DNA of 64,000 bases from Campylorhamphus procurvoides (taxonomy: Eukaryota; Chordata; Aves; Passeriformes; Dendrocolaptidae). Numbering within the stretch: position 1 is the stretch's first letter; each line of letters begins with the position of its first letter. The stretch lies in assembly GCA_013396655.1 (NCBI GenBank), contig WBMV01005979.1, forward strand, positions 303,744 through 367,743, in the 5' to 3' direction. This document shows, one piece after another, positions 11,578 through 24,352 of this stretch. Below the pieces are notes generated by a model that saw only the letters and a list, made by a program, of their open reading frames with translations, did not search any database and had not been told where the DNA came from. A program made the position numbers and the translations under genes.

Positions 11578-12442
11578 AAGTTAATGGTTATGCAGTCATG
11601 TTGTACTGTATATCATCTAAAAGCCAATTTTCCTTCCATCTGCAGGAAAGCTTCATATTTGATTGATTACATTTCTTTTTTCTTTCATTTTACCTGTACA
11701 GATTGATGACTACCATACTATACCTGTAGTACCTGAGCAAATAAACTAATTTTGCTAAAATTTTAGGCACCTTTAAAGGATATTTGCATTCTTCATATAA
11801 TATTTCCATTCCGATACATTTGGTTATGACAAATGGTTTTCCTTCAGGATGTTTACTTGTTTGTGTGCCAAACATTATTTCTCTAAACAAGGAGCAATTT
11901 TGTTTGTTTGCCTCAAATTGGTTTATTTACCAATTGAAATAATACTTTTCCTCGTATGAAAGGATGGATGCTATCTGGCAGAGTATGGCCAATAATTTAC
12001 CAGTTAGAGGTGTAAAATTACACAAGAGTTAACATACAGGTTTCTTTTTACTCTTTTACACTCAATTTGAATTAACTATCTTAGTGTAAGTTGTACTGTG
12101 TTTGCACTGCTGCAAGGAAACATTCCTGACCTGCAAGCACCTCTTTTCCTGACTTGCTGTGTGATCTTGTTTGTTGGGCTGGAGCATCACAGAAGGGTAC
12201 AGATGGCTCTATAAGTAGGAAGTCAGACAAGGACATATTTCTGAACAGCTCACTAGAAATTGTCCATTCCATCAATTGCCAAAGAACTTCCAGAAATCTA
12301 AAACTTCATAGTTTAATTTCTCAAAGATGAATGCAAGACTTAATTATTCAACTAAGGTTGAAAGCTAGAGTCAAGCAAAGAAACGAGATGGCTGCAAATG
12401 GGACAATGTCATAGTTTCAAGCCAAGTGGTGGCTTTGAACTG

Positions 12443-12682
12443 GGAAAGGGTAGGTTTAGATTAGATATTAAGAAAAAATTCTTTATTGTGACAATGGTGA
12501 GACACTGGAAGAGGTTGCCCAGAAAAGTTGTGGTTGCCTCATACCTGGAAGTTTTTAAGGCTACGTTAGATGAGGCTTTGAGCAAACTGGTCTAGAGAAA
12601 GATGTCCCTGCGCATAGCATGGGGTTGGAATTAGCTGATCTTTAATATCCCTTCCAACCCAAACCATTCTGATTGTACAATT
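12443..12682 (+). mobile_element. CR1 LINE 3' tail
   Basis: A 5'-truncated CR1. A plus-strand frame reads KGRFRLDIKKKFFIVTMVRHWKRLP, the standard ORF2 C-terminal block, and stops at 12593-12595. Then comes the short 3' UTR with GGGGTTGGAATTAGCTGATC and CCCTTCCAACCCAAACCATTC, and a worn terminal repeat TCTGATTGTACAATTTTGGG. It is the best preserved 3' UTR on the plus strand in this window. Confidence 0.92.
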
Positions 12683-12972
12683 TTGGGATGACCCAAGTTT
12701 TACTGATGTCAACTGGATATGCTCTGAGGATGCAGACTGGAGCTAACAGCTGGGGTTAGGCAGAGGGTACCAAGCCAATCATGGCACTGTGTTTGCAGAT
12801 TGGATACTGGGGAATCTGATTGCCTCGCAGTAGCAGCTGACTCAAGTCCAAATGGTCTGTATGGAGCAGTTATCTGGGAATGAAAAGAAGCAACTTTGCT
12901 ACACATGTGGAGGGAACCATGGTAACTCTCAACAGGTAAGACCAAGTGTATAACCTGGAACTTTGGGTTTTA

Positions 12973-13115
12973 TGTGTGTGTGTGTGGTTTACTTCTAATT
13001 TTCTTTTTATTTTGATTTTTTTGGGGGTGAGGGGAGGTGTTTATTTGTTTTGTGTGGAGTTTTTATGGCTGTTTTTATTTGTGTTTTTTGTTTATTTATT
13101 TTTGGGGTGAGAAGC
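12973..13115. repeat. (TG)7 and T/G-rich low-complexity tract
   Basis: (TG)7 occupies 12973-12986. The sequence then stays almost entirely T and G, with runs such as TTTTTTGGGGG near 13016-13026, to about 13115. The hydrophobic plus-strand frame at 13050-13250 is a product of this composition. Confidence 0.75.
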
Positions 13116-13689
13116 TTACTCAAGGAGTACAAAAAGCAGATACTGAGAGGGAGATTTTACCCTTGGGAAAGCATTCAGAATCAATATTTTTTTTTGTTTG
13201 TAGGTAGTGTACCACCTCCAAAGTGGAAGAAAAGAGACAGAGGTCCTTAGCAAGCCCTAAGGCTTCTGTGGAGATCCTGCAAGCAGTCACTTCACAGCTA
13301 CTGCAGGGCCAGGTCCCTGAGCCTGGCTTAGTGTTCCTTGCTTTAAGAAACACTTTTATTTTTTCACCAAGTTTGTGCTGAAGAGCCAGGATTGAGGAGC
13401 AGGAATTACAATTCCTTCCCTTGTGGTAAGAATTTTTTATGACAACCCTACTCACAGACAAAGGCTGTATTCTTCCTTAGCAAACCTTCCTTGGAGTCCT
13501 CAGAAACATCCGTGTAGCAAGGGTTTGACTGGTTGATGTTTCAGATCAAGCAATGCTTTTATTTTATTTTAAAAGTTCAAAATACATCTCCTTGTGAATA
13601 GAGATCAGCATAAATGGGAACCAAAAGCTGAATGTCCTGCCTAGTGTATCCCAATTAGCACTGGATTATTAGGATGCCAGCCTAAAAGT

Positions 13690-13930
13690 AGCTGGCTGTT
13701 TTATAACACAGCTGGGCAACACACTAATTGTTTTTATTAATGAAGAAAGCTTCCCTTCCTCAGCTGTTTCTTAATGAAATTGTGGGTTAGCAAATCAAAT
13801 CAGACCACATTTGCACACATTTTTGTGACCAACAGATTGTAATTTGGATAAGAACAACATCTGAGTTTCAAATACAACTCATAGATAATTAATGCACATT
13901 CAGTGGTAATAATTAAATTTATTAACACAT
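13690..13930. other. Candidate conserved non-coding block
   Basis: This non-repetitive AT-rich block contains clustered core motifs: CAGCTG E-boxes near 13711 and 13762, CTAATTG near 13726, ATTAAT near 13736 and AATTAATG near 13890. Such homeodomain and E-box clusters are common in vertebrate enhancers. This is a composition argument only. No conservation can be measured from one sequence. Confidence 0.2.
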
Positions 13931-16079
13931 GAGATACTGTATCTGACTGAGAGAGATTTGTTACATTAAGAATACTGGATGCAATACAGAAAGAAATATT
14001 AGGAAGTAACCTTTGACGTCAACCTAGAAAGTATTTATCTTGAAAATATTAAATAATTTTATAGTTCAAATAAGTATTTCAACAGCTCATATGGAATGAT
14101 GTGATATAGCTTGTAATAAGTGTGTGACACCAAAGTGCTGCTAAGAGACTTTTATTTTTTGCCCCAGTCACTTGATGCAGGTCATTGTTTTGTGAGATTA
14201 ATAATCTTGTCACAAAGCACTTGCCTCTGTCTAGTGCTATATTTTCCCCTTTATTGTGCCTGTGAATCAAATGCAAACAAAATTATGGTGCCAACTAAAT
14301 TTGACAAGAATAAAATAGCATCCTTAGTCAATTTTGTGATGCATCTGAAGAGCCAACAGGGATTTTCTCTCCCCCCATTTTATTCATCCTATTTAGTGAT
14401 GGAATAAAAAGCCATTCCCTCACAAGGCCCTGGAGTGGATAGGGCTGGTGCAGACAACAGTCTCCTGCTCTGCTCTTCTGGCTGCTGCTTCTGTGTTGTG
14501 GTAATGTAGGTGTGCTGCAGCAAACTTGCAGCAGCTGAACAAAGACTGTGTGCCTGTTTGTGGTTTCTAACATTTATTTGTGGTAACAGGGAAGGCTGTT
14601 GGTCAACTGAGACTGTTGGTCCCCGAAGTACACACTCTGAAAGCCATGGTAATTGGGACCCTGGGTCATGACAGTGCTGAAAAGTGCAACAAACTTTCCA
14701 AATGTAAGTAAGAATATGACACATAGTACGAAGGATCTCATCCTGTGTGACTGTAGTGCTAGTACCAGAGGAGGAAGGATTATGGGAAGCTGTATCCTTC
14801 ACTGGTCCCATGACCTACTGACCTGTTTACATGTGCCCTAAGGATATGCTCCACAAGGGGATACAGTACTCAGATAATAGCATGGACCACCTTGCTGCAG
14901 CAGTCCTGTGAACTCTGACTCACACACAAAGCCCCATCACTGACCTCCTTTCCCTTTCATCTTTTCTGTCAAAATTGTTACTGTAGTGTCTTCTCTGGGG
15001 TCCTGGAGAACCAGCTCTTTACAAGGAAATATTCATAAAGGAGAACAAATAATGAAAAACCATTGAGAAGATAGAACAGGGAATTCCTCAAGGTTGCTCT
15101 GAGGTCAGAATGTGAGGATCTTCATTTTCTGACAAGATGATGGCTTACTATTTCAGTCTATGATGACTCTAACAAGAGTAATTGATTCCTGTTTCAAGGA
15201 CTATATTCCTTTAGTAATGCGGTTATCTTGGGACAATTCATGTGAGATTTTAAGCATGAAGGGAGGTGATGGGGAGGCAAAACTCTCAGGAGGAAGTATT
15301 GCTACCTTCCTTCTCCCCTGTTTTTTTTATCCACAAGGACCAGGACATCCTGGGAGGTGAGAGGAGACCCAGGTTCAATGCAACATTTGAATCCACTTTG
15401 ATGGCAAACTGCTGGACTTCAGTTAAAATGCTTGGGAGGCTCACATGGCCAGAGCAGCTTCAGAAGGTGGAAGTGATAGCCTGAACTGTTTTTCAGGATG
15501 AGAACCTGAGGATGGTAAGATGCTGATAGTTCTGTTTTCTTTCTGCTGAGAGGGTAACCTAGTTGTGACTATTCAGTTCACATCTGCCTACATCCACATC
15601 AAACAACTATTCCCTGACTGTTCCCATGAGTAAAATACCATTCAGCTGTTTGTAAGTCTACCTTTGACATTCGTGGGGTTTTTTTTAACCTCTGTCCTGA
15701 AAGCTTCAAAACTAGGCAAAGAATAGCTGTTAGCAGCCAGTGACTTGTTCTTGGTGATATTCTGAGAAGTGAAGTCACCAAATCAGTCAAAAAAGTGCTT
15801 TGCTATGGGTTGAACTTCAATTAATGTGACAGCAGAGAAATAACAAAGCCATTCATCTCCAGATGGAGATCTCAAGAACCAGTATGTCCTGGGTCATCAT
15901 GATGAAGTATGGAAGATGCTAGAGGGCAAGACAAGTAGGACTTTTCTGTGCTGATTTCAATTCTTTTAGCCACAGGTTTGTTTCTCTCTTGTGACCTAGA
16001 TAAGGTTTGGACCTTCCAGACACATAATGGACATTTACCCTTTTGTGTTTCTGCAGGTGTCAGCTCTAACAGAGTGGGC

Positions 16080-16095
16080 TTTTTTTTTTTTTTTT
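16080..16095. repeat. T16 homopolymer
   Basis: A run of 16 T bases. It could be the A tail of a minus-strand retroposed sequence, but no target duplication or source sequence is visible. Confidence 0.7.
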
Positions 16096-17216
16096 AAAGG
16101 TGACCAAGAAAGATATTAAGGTATTCAGCACTGATCCCAGGACAGAATGCTACCTTTTTGGAGAGGTCCAGATATCATCCAAGTCCAGGGAAGGCAGTCA
16201 CTCTGACTTGAGCCATGTGTGGCTGCGGATAAAAGAGAAGGCAGCATTTTCTAAAGAAGAGTTCAGCCTGGATGGTAGCTGTAGTACATAGGGAGAATAT
16301 GCAAAAATGTTCTGCAAGTTTTTAACATTTACAAAACAAAACATGTTTCTCAAGCAGAATCTCTCCCTCCCCTCAACTGTTGCATGAAGTGGAGAAGATT
16401 CAATGTACCACTTTTTCCAAATGTACAATGCTTAAAATGTCAGCTACTGCTAGAAAAGACTGGAAAAGGTTCTCTTAAAATAGTTACCTAACCTGCACCT
16501 TTTCCTTTCAGCTGCTATAATTTCTCTGCCATTCAGCAGCCCAGAGAGCAATGCTCAGCATGTTTTACAAGCACTTCATGTAACTTCTGGAGAAGAATAA
16601 AAAGGTCATCTTTCTAATGCTGTGTAATCCTGCACACTGTTAAGTACTAAAAGTATTTATCTTTTGAACCAATAGTACTGAAAAAAACAAGAGCGGGAGT
16701 CATGATCATTTAAAAAGGGTTCTGTTGGGCATATACATGATCAAAGCCAGGAACAGTCCTTTTCTGAGAGAGACGCATTATATATTTTCAAGCTGTAGCA
16801 CTTCTGTGGTCTTGCCATATATGCTTTTTTATAGCGTATATGTTATTTATGTTGTATGTTATAGCATATATGCTCAGCTGTGTCCAGTGGAGCTATGCAA
16901 TGGATTTGCCTTCATTTCTGTATGTCCGCTGTGTGTATTGATTATCTGAGCAAACGATGCTAAAGCAGCTAAGTGATGTTTACACAAATTGAAAAGATAA
17001 TTGGCCAGATTCATCCCTGATGTAACTGCTTCTATCAGTGAAGTTCTGTCAAAGACAAATTTGTCTCAAGAGAAGGAAAATTCCCCACAACGTGCCTATC
17101 AAACTAAAGCAGTAGCCAAAAATAAATTAGGAAAAATAAAACATCTCTCCAATAAAAAGCACATCTTATCAAAATTTGTATTTATCTTCTGGGATCCAGA
17201 AAGACACTATTAGAGG

Positions 17217-17740
17217 ATGAGTTTCTATGGCAGGGTGTGTGACTGCAGGGGTCTTGTGCCCAATCCTTGCCCAAGTTGTTGTGCTATAGAGACTGATGTG
17301 ATCAGGTACCAAAAAAGTTTGGCCTGGGTTCCCTCCTCAACAGGTTTCCATTGTAGGCTGGGGGTGGGCAGGTGCAGAGGGGAATCCAGTGCACACCTCC
17401 TTACCTATTCCACAGCTATACCTCTAAATAAAACAGGAGCAGACATCTAGGCCTGATAGACCCAACAGGCTTGTGCCCACCATGCCCATGGCTAGAACCA
17501 CCTAGAGTGGATGAGAATAAAAGACAGTTAGTTAGTGAGGTTGAAACAGACCCTGTTTTATTTATCAGCATAAACATCCCTGGGGGGGCTGGATTAAATG
17601 TTTGCATGCTGGGGAAAGCAGATTGTGCCAGCAGAAAGGATGAATCAGTCCTAAAGACAGATGCATCTTGCATTCAGCTTCTGCACCTGCCAAACTGCCC
17701 TGCACCCTATTGTTGGGGAAGCTCAAGTCTGTAGTGTGAT
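17217..17740. other. GC-richer patch, possible unidentified repeat
   Basis: Base composition shifts to clearly higher GC than the flanks, with blocks such as GGCTGGGGGTGGGCAGGTG (17358-17376), GGGGGGG at 17582-17588, and AATAAA-type hexamers on both strands (17427-17432 plus, 17556-17561 minus). Such a bounded patch can be an old LTR or a retroposed sequence. I found no TG...CA edges or target duplication, and no second copy in the window, so it is left unassigned. Confidence 0.25.
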
Positions 17741-18683
17741 ATTCTAGTACTAGTAGATATTGTTAGTCAGGTTTTGTCTGATGTTAGCTTTTCTTCAATG
17801 GTTGCCATTAATGCAATGCACATTGTCTTTGTGTTATTTTGTGCTTGGAGTTTTCTCGATGGATGGATTGTTCTGTAATGCAGGTAACTCTAATGAATAA
17901 ATAAATGTCAACACAGTATTTCATAAAGTAAAATACTATAGCTGTTCTCAGTAATACACTAAAGTAATTTTACTTTACAGCAACTCTGATCTCAGTTTCA
18001 GTGTTTTCAAATCTATCCAATATAAATCTGAATGAACAATTCATTATGAATAATTTATGCAGTTGATTTGACCCACTTTTCTGTTTGCAAATGACTATAA
18101 TTCCTCTGTAATATCTGTGCTTTCCCCTCCCGTTTTTTCCCCTACAAACCTAGATTGAGGCCAGGTAAGGCTATCTAAAATAAATGGTAATTTAACTCTA
18201 CCTACTGCTTGTTTCCAGGCTGTGGATGCAACACTTCTATGAAAAAATATGGTATGGAAAACACACTTAGATAATTTAAATTTTTTTTCTTATTCCTCTT
18301 TGAGGAAAAAGCATATAGGTAATTGGTTTTTTGCTGAGAAGTTTTATGCAATTATCACTGGCACATGTATAGAATTTTCATCTTGTGATCGATTATGTCT
18401 GCATTACTATTTTTGCTATTTAGTTAGTAAAATTAATTTTGCAAAGAAACTCTAAAAAATCAGTAACAGGCATAGAAAGTTCAGTGGAAACTGCAGAATA
18501 ATGTATTTTCCTCCTCTTCCCGAGGCTTTGTCTTTGAGCCTCAGTTCTAAAAAAGTCTGGCTTCATTCCTGATTGATGCAATACAAACATGGCAAACACA
18601 TTTATCTGCGACTGTTCATAAGACTGCACTGTTCTTTTTCCTGACGTACTTTAAAAAATGGAATTGTATTTGCACAGTTGTTC

Positions 18684-18962
18684 TCATGAACTATGTAGTG
18701 ATAACTGTGCATTGGGGAATGAAGCTATATACTCCTTTAATAATTCCAGTGGTTCTGATATAGCAAGTTGTTTTATCTGTCGAACAGCTCTTTTGAAATC
18801 TTTCTGCTCTTGAATTTGTTCTGTTGTTTCCATTTTAGAATACAATGTGGCAGCCTGTATTTCAGCCTCAGTAAAGTCGGGAATTTGGCGCTCATCCTTT
18901 AAAATTATTCTCATCCCTTTATAAAGATGGATAGCTTGAACATGGCAAGCAGAATATAGCTT
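18684..18962 (-). CDS. Putative terminal coding exon of an unidentified host gene
   Basis: On the minus strand a pyrimidine-rich acceptor (CCCATTTCTTTCAG) ends at 18963. It is followed by 92 in-frame codons and a TGA stop (18684-18686). The exon peptide starts KLYSACHVQAIHLYKGMRII and continues with a charged, helix-forming stretch including EIQAATLYSKMETTEQIQEQ. It ends LKEYIASFPNAQLSLHSS. Codon use and the amphipathic, Lys/Glu-rich pattern look like a real protein, unlike the Cys/Ser/Leu-rich noise frames around it. If the acceptor is used, the exon starts in phase 0 with Lys. The frame runs on upstream to 19031, but that part is probably intron. I do not recognise the family. Upstream exons would lie at higher coordinates or outside the window, and none is convincing. 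A retained fossil exon or a chance frame remains possible. Confidence 0.45.
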   Translation of the reverse strand, partial: KLYSACHVQAIHLYKGMRIILKDERQIPDFTEAEIQAATLYSKMETTEQIQEQKDFKRAVRQIKQLAISEPLELLKEYIASFPNAQLSLHSS

Positions 18963-18964
18963 CT

Positions 18965-21900
18965 GAAAGAAATGGGAACAATGTACAAATGAGGCAGTAA
19001 AAACAAATGACACATTACATTCACTAGCCAAGCAAGGTGCTACAGCCTACATAAAGGCAAAGATGCTGACTTCACAGGACCCTGTGAGCAGAGCTGTAGG
19101 CAGAAGCAATTTACAAATATTAGTACATTAATGACAGTATGTGATAAGTGAATTACTGGGACTTTGGTAAATGCTATTCTCATTAAAAGTCAATCTATTG
19201 TTGGCACTAAAACCATAGTTATCAGAGATGGCTACATCTTGAACCATAAAAAAATGTCAGTCTGAGCTATAATCTGGCAAGAAGAGTCTCACCTGAGGGA
19301 CGAAACCTTATTTTAGTAGGTGCTATAGAGTAAATCTTTTTAAGCCACTGGAAAGTCATACATATGTAAGATCCTGGAAAACACCTTTCTATTAATTTCT
19401 TGCAGAGAGGCAGAGGAAGTAGGTTAATGATCTTTGAGTTACAAGTTCAAGCTGTCAAAGTGCAGCTAATTTTGAAAAATGCAGAAGTGCCTTGGCAAGA
19501 GGATTTTGGGACATTTTATATTTCAGGTGTTGGAAAGATATCATGAGACTTTCTCCAAGATCTAACTTGCTCTGTCAAGGAGTATATTTGCCTTTTAGGT
19601 GTTATCCCCATGGTGTTCTTGGTTATTTGTGTCCAAGCTGATAAATGGTTCAGGCTTCCATTTGGTTTCAGTGAGCTCGTGGTGGTTGCTGGAGGGAGTT
19701 TTTTTCTAAAAGACAGAGCCTAGGAAAGGAGTCTACGCTAGAAAATATTGAGTGAGCAAAAATGTGGGGGAGATGGAGAAATAACTGTGAATGGGAATGG
19801 CTGAAGTTCAATCCTCACATAAAATTGAAGAGCTAGGAATGTACTCCTAATTTTTTGGTAGTTTTTGGCAATTGTATGTGTGGAAGGTTACTGGACTTCT
19901 TTTCAGGGAGTCTGGTCAAGGAAGTCAAATTAGTTAAGTAGACGACTTAATTTTTGAAGATGGTAGTTGAACATGGATCCTACCATGGAGTGACTCTTGG
20001 TAAACATTCTCTGATCAATGATGCACCAAAATGCATTCTGTTTGACGTCTTGCTTGTGCAAGTACCTGCCAGCAAAGACATGTCTCAGCAATTTAACTGG
20101 AGTGCTAACCCTTTGTGAAATGTGAAGGGTCCCCAGGAGTTGACAATATCCCTATTCTTGGGGATAATTCTATAATTTGGGGAGTCAAATCCATAATTTG
20201 GGGAGTCAAATCCCTAATTTAGGAGTCAAATCATCATTTTGAGAGTCAAATTATATAACTACAATACATATATCCCAGAAATAGGTTTCCTGGCTGGAGA
20301 AGAGACCAGTGGGACATGTAGAAGAAGAGCAAAGAAGACTTTGCTGAGCCAGCAGAGATGCTACTTTACTTTATCCTGTCTAGTTAGTTCTTAGTCATCA
20401 AGGTTCATAGATAAACACAATTAGCTTACTTCAGCCTTAGCCTTATTCACGCTGATTTTTAAGTAGCTATGGACTGCTCTAAAAATCCTGCATCCTTACT
20501 GATTGTTTCATATTTGCATGTTTTCTTATTAGGTCTCTCTTGGGACACATAGCATTTTTTGGCCAAGACCTCTTCTGATTCCCAAATTGTTCTGCACTAA
20601 GATCAGACCTGACTGAAGGGAGTAGTGTGGTACGGTAAGTCACTGTTGCCTCGGAAGTCTGTTGGAACTACAAATGTTTCTGAGAAACCCAGAGGCCCAT
20701 GTTAAAGGCCAGCAGTATCTGTATGACTGCAGTCTTGAGGTGATGTGTAAATGCACTGCGTTCCTCAGGGATGGGTGCTGTCCCTCTGCTGACAGGCTGG
20801 AAGAGGAGGCTGTAGTACTGCCCCACTCTCAGTGTCTCATAATGAAGCTGATTAGACCTAAAGGCTTCCTCCTGCACCGCATTTGGAAAACATCCTCAGT
20901 GAAGAGCATGCTCATTCCAGGTTTTAGCTAGCTCCTCAGGGAGCCTTTTCTTCCTAGAATAGTTTCCATCTTCTTGGATTATTCTTAAATTCCACTTTCT
21001 GCAATAGCCTCATCTTTGTCATTGACATGTTGACATAATGTAGTAAGCTATCATCTAAAGAGGTACTGCACACAGATTGAAAGAATTGAATGTCTTGTGA
21101 TTCTTCAGGAATCTCTTAGGAATGTTAATGAATCCCATTGTTACTCATTCCATCAACAGCCTCTTGGGCTTTTTTTAAAGAAAAATATGAAGTGCAACAT
21201 GTTTTAAAATGTTTATTGTAAAGTGCTGAAAGTAGAGCCTGAAAATAAGATCAATATTCTTCTCTGTACCGCGGAACTTTAAAAGAGAAAAGGTAATTTG
21301 AAACGCAATTTCAGTTTTCTTAACTGGTGATTCTTATTCTGAGCTCATGTTAGAATAAACTGACTTTTCCTCCACTATGTGCAAAGGAACTACTGTATTT
21401 TTACTGATATCCCAATTCACCTGATTGCCCACCACACATCTTTAACACAAAAATGTTGGAACTTGGAAGATGTTTTTTTCTAAGGCTGTATGTTTTACCT
21501 GAAATAATAGAGTAGATTAAATTAAAATTTGATTTAGCATTTTTGAATGGTACATCAATGAAGAAAAACATTGTTGCTCTGTATTTGAAATGCAGTCTTA
21601 TGTGTTTTTAAGCAATAATATGATAACTTGGAACTTAAAATACTGAAAAATTGAATGAGAAGATAAATAATTGTTCATTCATATACCATACATGAACATA
21701 TATGACAGTTATAAATATTTTATTTGTACATCTGTATGTATACATACACACACAAATGCACAATATGCTTTATACAGGATTAGACTTCAAAGACATATTT
21801 CATGAATCAGTTTGACAACTGATTAAATAATAATTTGCATATTGGTGAGTAGTCATTCATCTGCAATCTTCTTTGATGGGTTTTTAAGTTCATATGGCCT

Positions 21901-24352
21901 GAGAAGACTTTTCTTACTCGTCTTCCTTGGGCAGAACCTTTAATTCTGCCCAACACAAATCTCTGAAGGTGCATATATGTTGTCCCATTGGAGCGCAACT
22001 GGATTTCATACCCAATCCTCATCTGCTTGCAATATGTGTGGTCTCAGCTGGCAGAAGGCAGGTATTATCACCTACACAGTAACTGGAAAAAAATGCTTGG
22101 TGTTTCCTTCCAGTGATAACACAAGAGTGCCAACCTATCCACTTCCAGGTGGTGTAAGCACACTCTCTAGGTTTGGAAACAGTGCCATGGGGTGGTATAT
22201 GGAAAACAATAATCTGCCTAGTGACAAGGCTCTTCCTTGTGGTTTCTGCCCACAGTAACTGCTGTACATAGAGGAGGGCAACTTACAGCTCTGTCAAGGA
22301 GACCGTATCATAAAACCCTGTAATGATGATGAAGCAGAGAAGCAGAATGTTTTAAATTACTTCACATATACTTGTTTGAGTGGAGCATATACAGATGATT
22401 TCAAGGACAGCTAAAATTTCTCTACAGTATCTATCAGCAGATATGTTCCTGGTGTACACAACATATGGAGGGGTTTCATGAAAGACTGTAACTTTAACTC
22501 CAGTTAATTGTGGTGGCTTCTTCAGTGTTTCACCAACATCATACTTCAGGAATGATAATAGTGGTTAAACTAGTAGCTCTCTGTGGTCTTTTTGCATATT
22601 TTCTGCATGTCCTACCTTTTTTGTACTATATCTTCAGATAGTTTTTTTCGAGGTTACCTCATCAAATTTCACTGTCACTACAGAAAATGAGGAAGTGTTT
22701 TTGTAAACAATGTGTAGTATAAGAAAGCATTTGACTTATGCTTAGTGAAAAGAGAGGGTGTAGCAGAGGAGGCACAGAGCAGATGTTTTTGTCCTAGAAT
22801 AGAAGCTGAAAGCTATGTAACATACCCTGTGCATACCCCCAGTGGTGTCTGGGGACTCAAAACCTCACACTGATCAGGGCAGTGTCTTGAGCTAGCCAGC
22901 AAGAAACACTATGAATGCCAGAGTCAAACCACTTATCCATCTCCAGATGCCAGAAACTAGAGCAAATGCTGCAGGAAAACACCTTTACTCTCTCTGTCTG
23001 CATAATATATTACTGGACATATGATACTATAACTATTCTTCTGAAGAACGAAAACTCATTCAAGTGGGTAACAGATGCCCAAGCAGACAATCCAATGCCT
23101 TTTATACAACAATTCAGATTCTGATACCCACCCATGGAGCTAGATACCTGGGCCCAAGTCACTCTTTGCCTTGAGAGAACTCTGTTATATCCCCTCTCAC
23201 AGTGGAGGGTCTTAACCCTACCTGAGGCTCCAGAAGGCTGGATGAAAAAATGCATTGTTTCTCCTCATTATTTCCCTGGGTTCAGAACTTGGCATAAAAG
23301 GTGGTGCTATCCCCAGTTTTGGGTTCTTTCCTGGAACGGCGAGTCTGAATATTCTGGGATTGCCAAGGACCTAGTCCTTTCTGTTGCTGAGCAGAATCTA
23401 TTTCATTCAATTCCATACAAGAAGTGAACAATGCTGCCTTGTCTTATATATCAAGTCAGTCATATGGCTTAAATGATTCAGCAGTCTTATTTTAAGAGAA
23501 AGCACAGTTTTCATGATGGTTTTAGACTGTAAAATCAATTCTTAACTAAGTTAAAAATGCAAGTATGTACCTCAAAGACAACAGAAGGACAAGATTTCAG
23601 GCACTCTGTTTCTGTGTTTCCTTCTGGTTTAAATAGATGTGCTTCATACAGTGTGCTGACTTCTGTGACTCCATTTTTAAGCTGATTAAATTTCCTAGAT
23701 ATCATGCAGGAACCTGGATTTTTAACTCATATTTTTGATTGGCATTTTTACACCTGGGTGCCTCACTAGCTATAGTGTGGAGTGAAAACAGGACTGAGGA
23801 GAAGGCTCATTTCCAATGGGGTGGGTCATCACTGACAGTAAATGTAGTCTCATTATCCTTTTCTTACCACCTTTCCTGTGGAGGAAACATAGAGTGAGAT
23901 TTGCTGTAGGGTATTTCAGTATGTCTCTTATTTATTCACACTGGGAATAAAGAAAAAAACAGAATAAAACAAAATTCCTCACTTTGTCCCTTGGCATCAC
24001 AGCTCTGATGTTGTCTTTATTCTACAATGTTCATGTGGCTTCCACTGGGACTTGACCACAGCAAGGAAGAGAAGAGAGAAATAGTTTTTTTACAAATGAA
24101 AAATCTCTGCTTAACATTGTCAACAGGTCTGCCATATGAAAGATTCACCTTTTTTTTTTTCTTACTTGCTGCCTCTGAACCTCTGCCTCTCTCCTGAATA
24201 AATTTCAGTTCTGGGCATCAAACAGCCAATATAATGTGTAGCCACAGGATCCCAGACAAGTTAGAGCAAATATTGAGTTATGCCAGCTTAATACCCCAGA
24301 TATCTTAAGTCATTGAGATAAACTAGTCTATTAAACAGTTATAGTAACTTGG
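18965..24352. other. Unique stretch, no firm gene
   Basis: About 5.4 kb. The minisatellite at 20172-20253 is the only clear structure. A minus-strand frame at 21807-22022 is followed by AATAAA at about 21719 but has a weak acceptor and is not called. A mixed TG/TA/CA tract lies near 21732-21755. Confidence 0.5.
20172..20253 (+). repeat. Minisatellite, four units of about 21 bp
   Basis: Units at 20172-20192 and 20193-20213 are identical (ATAATTTGG then GGAGTCAAATCC). A third at 20214-20233 is 20 bp with three changes. A fourth at 20234-20253 is more diverged but keeps the AGTCAAAT core. The two identical units suggest recent slippage or unit duplication, while the outer ones have drifted. Confidence 0.9.

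Larger units (their letters stand above)
7226..12442. other. Long unique stretch, no gene
   Basis: About 5.2 kb without a supported gene. The many 60-90 codon frames have no splice signals of note and no family resemblance. The only structured element seen is the CTATGCT-rich tract at 9122-9202. Confidence 0.55.
12683..18683. other. Long unique stretch, no gene
   Basis: About 6 kb with no supported gene. It includes a TG microsatellite and T/G-rich low-complexity sequence (12973-13115), an AT-rich candidate conserved block (13690-13930), a 16-base T run (16080-16095) and a GC-richer patch (17217-17740). Open frames up to 140 codons near 14389-14811 (minus) have no supporting signals. Confidence 0.5.

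Noticed and set aside
14389..14811. 140-codon minus-strand frame
   Set aside because: Ser/Thr/Gln/His-rich with overlapping frames on both strands. No family resemblance or splice context.
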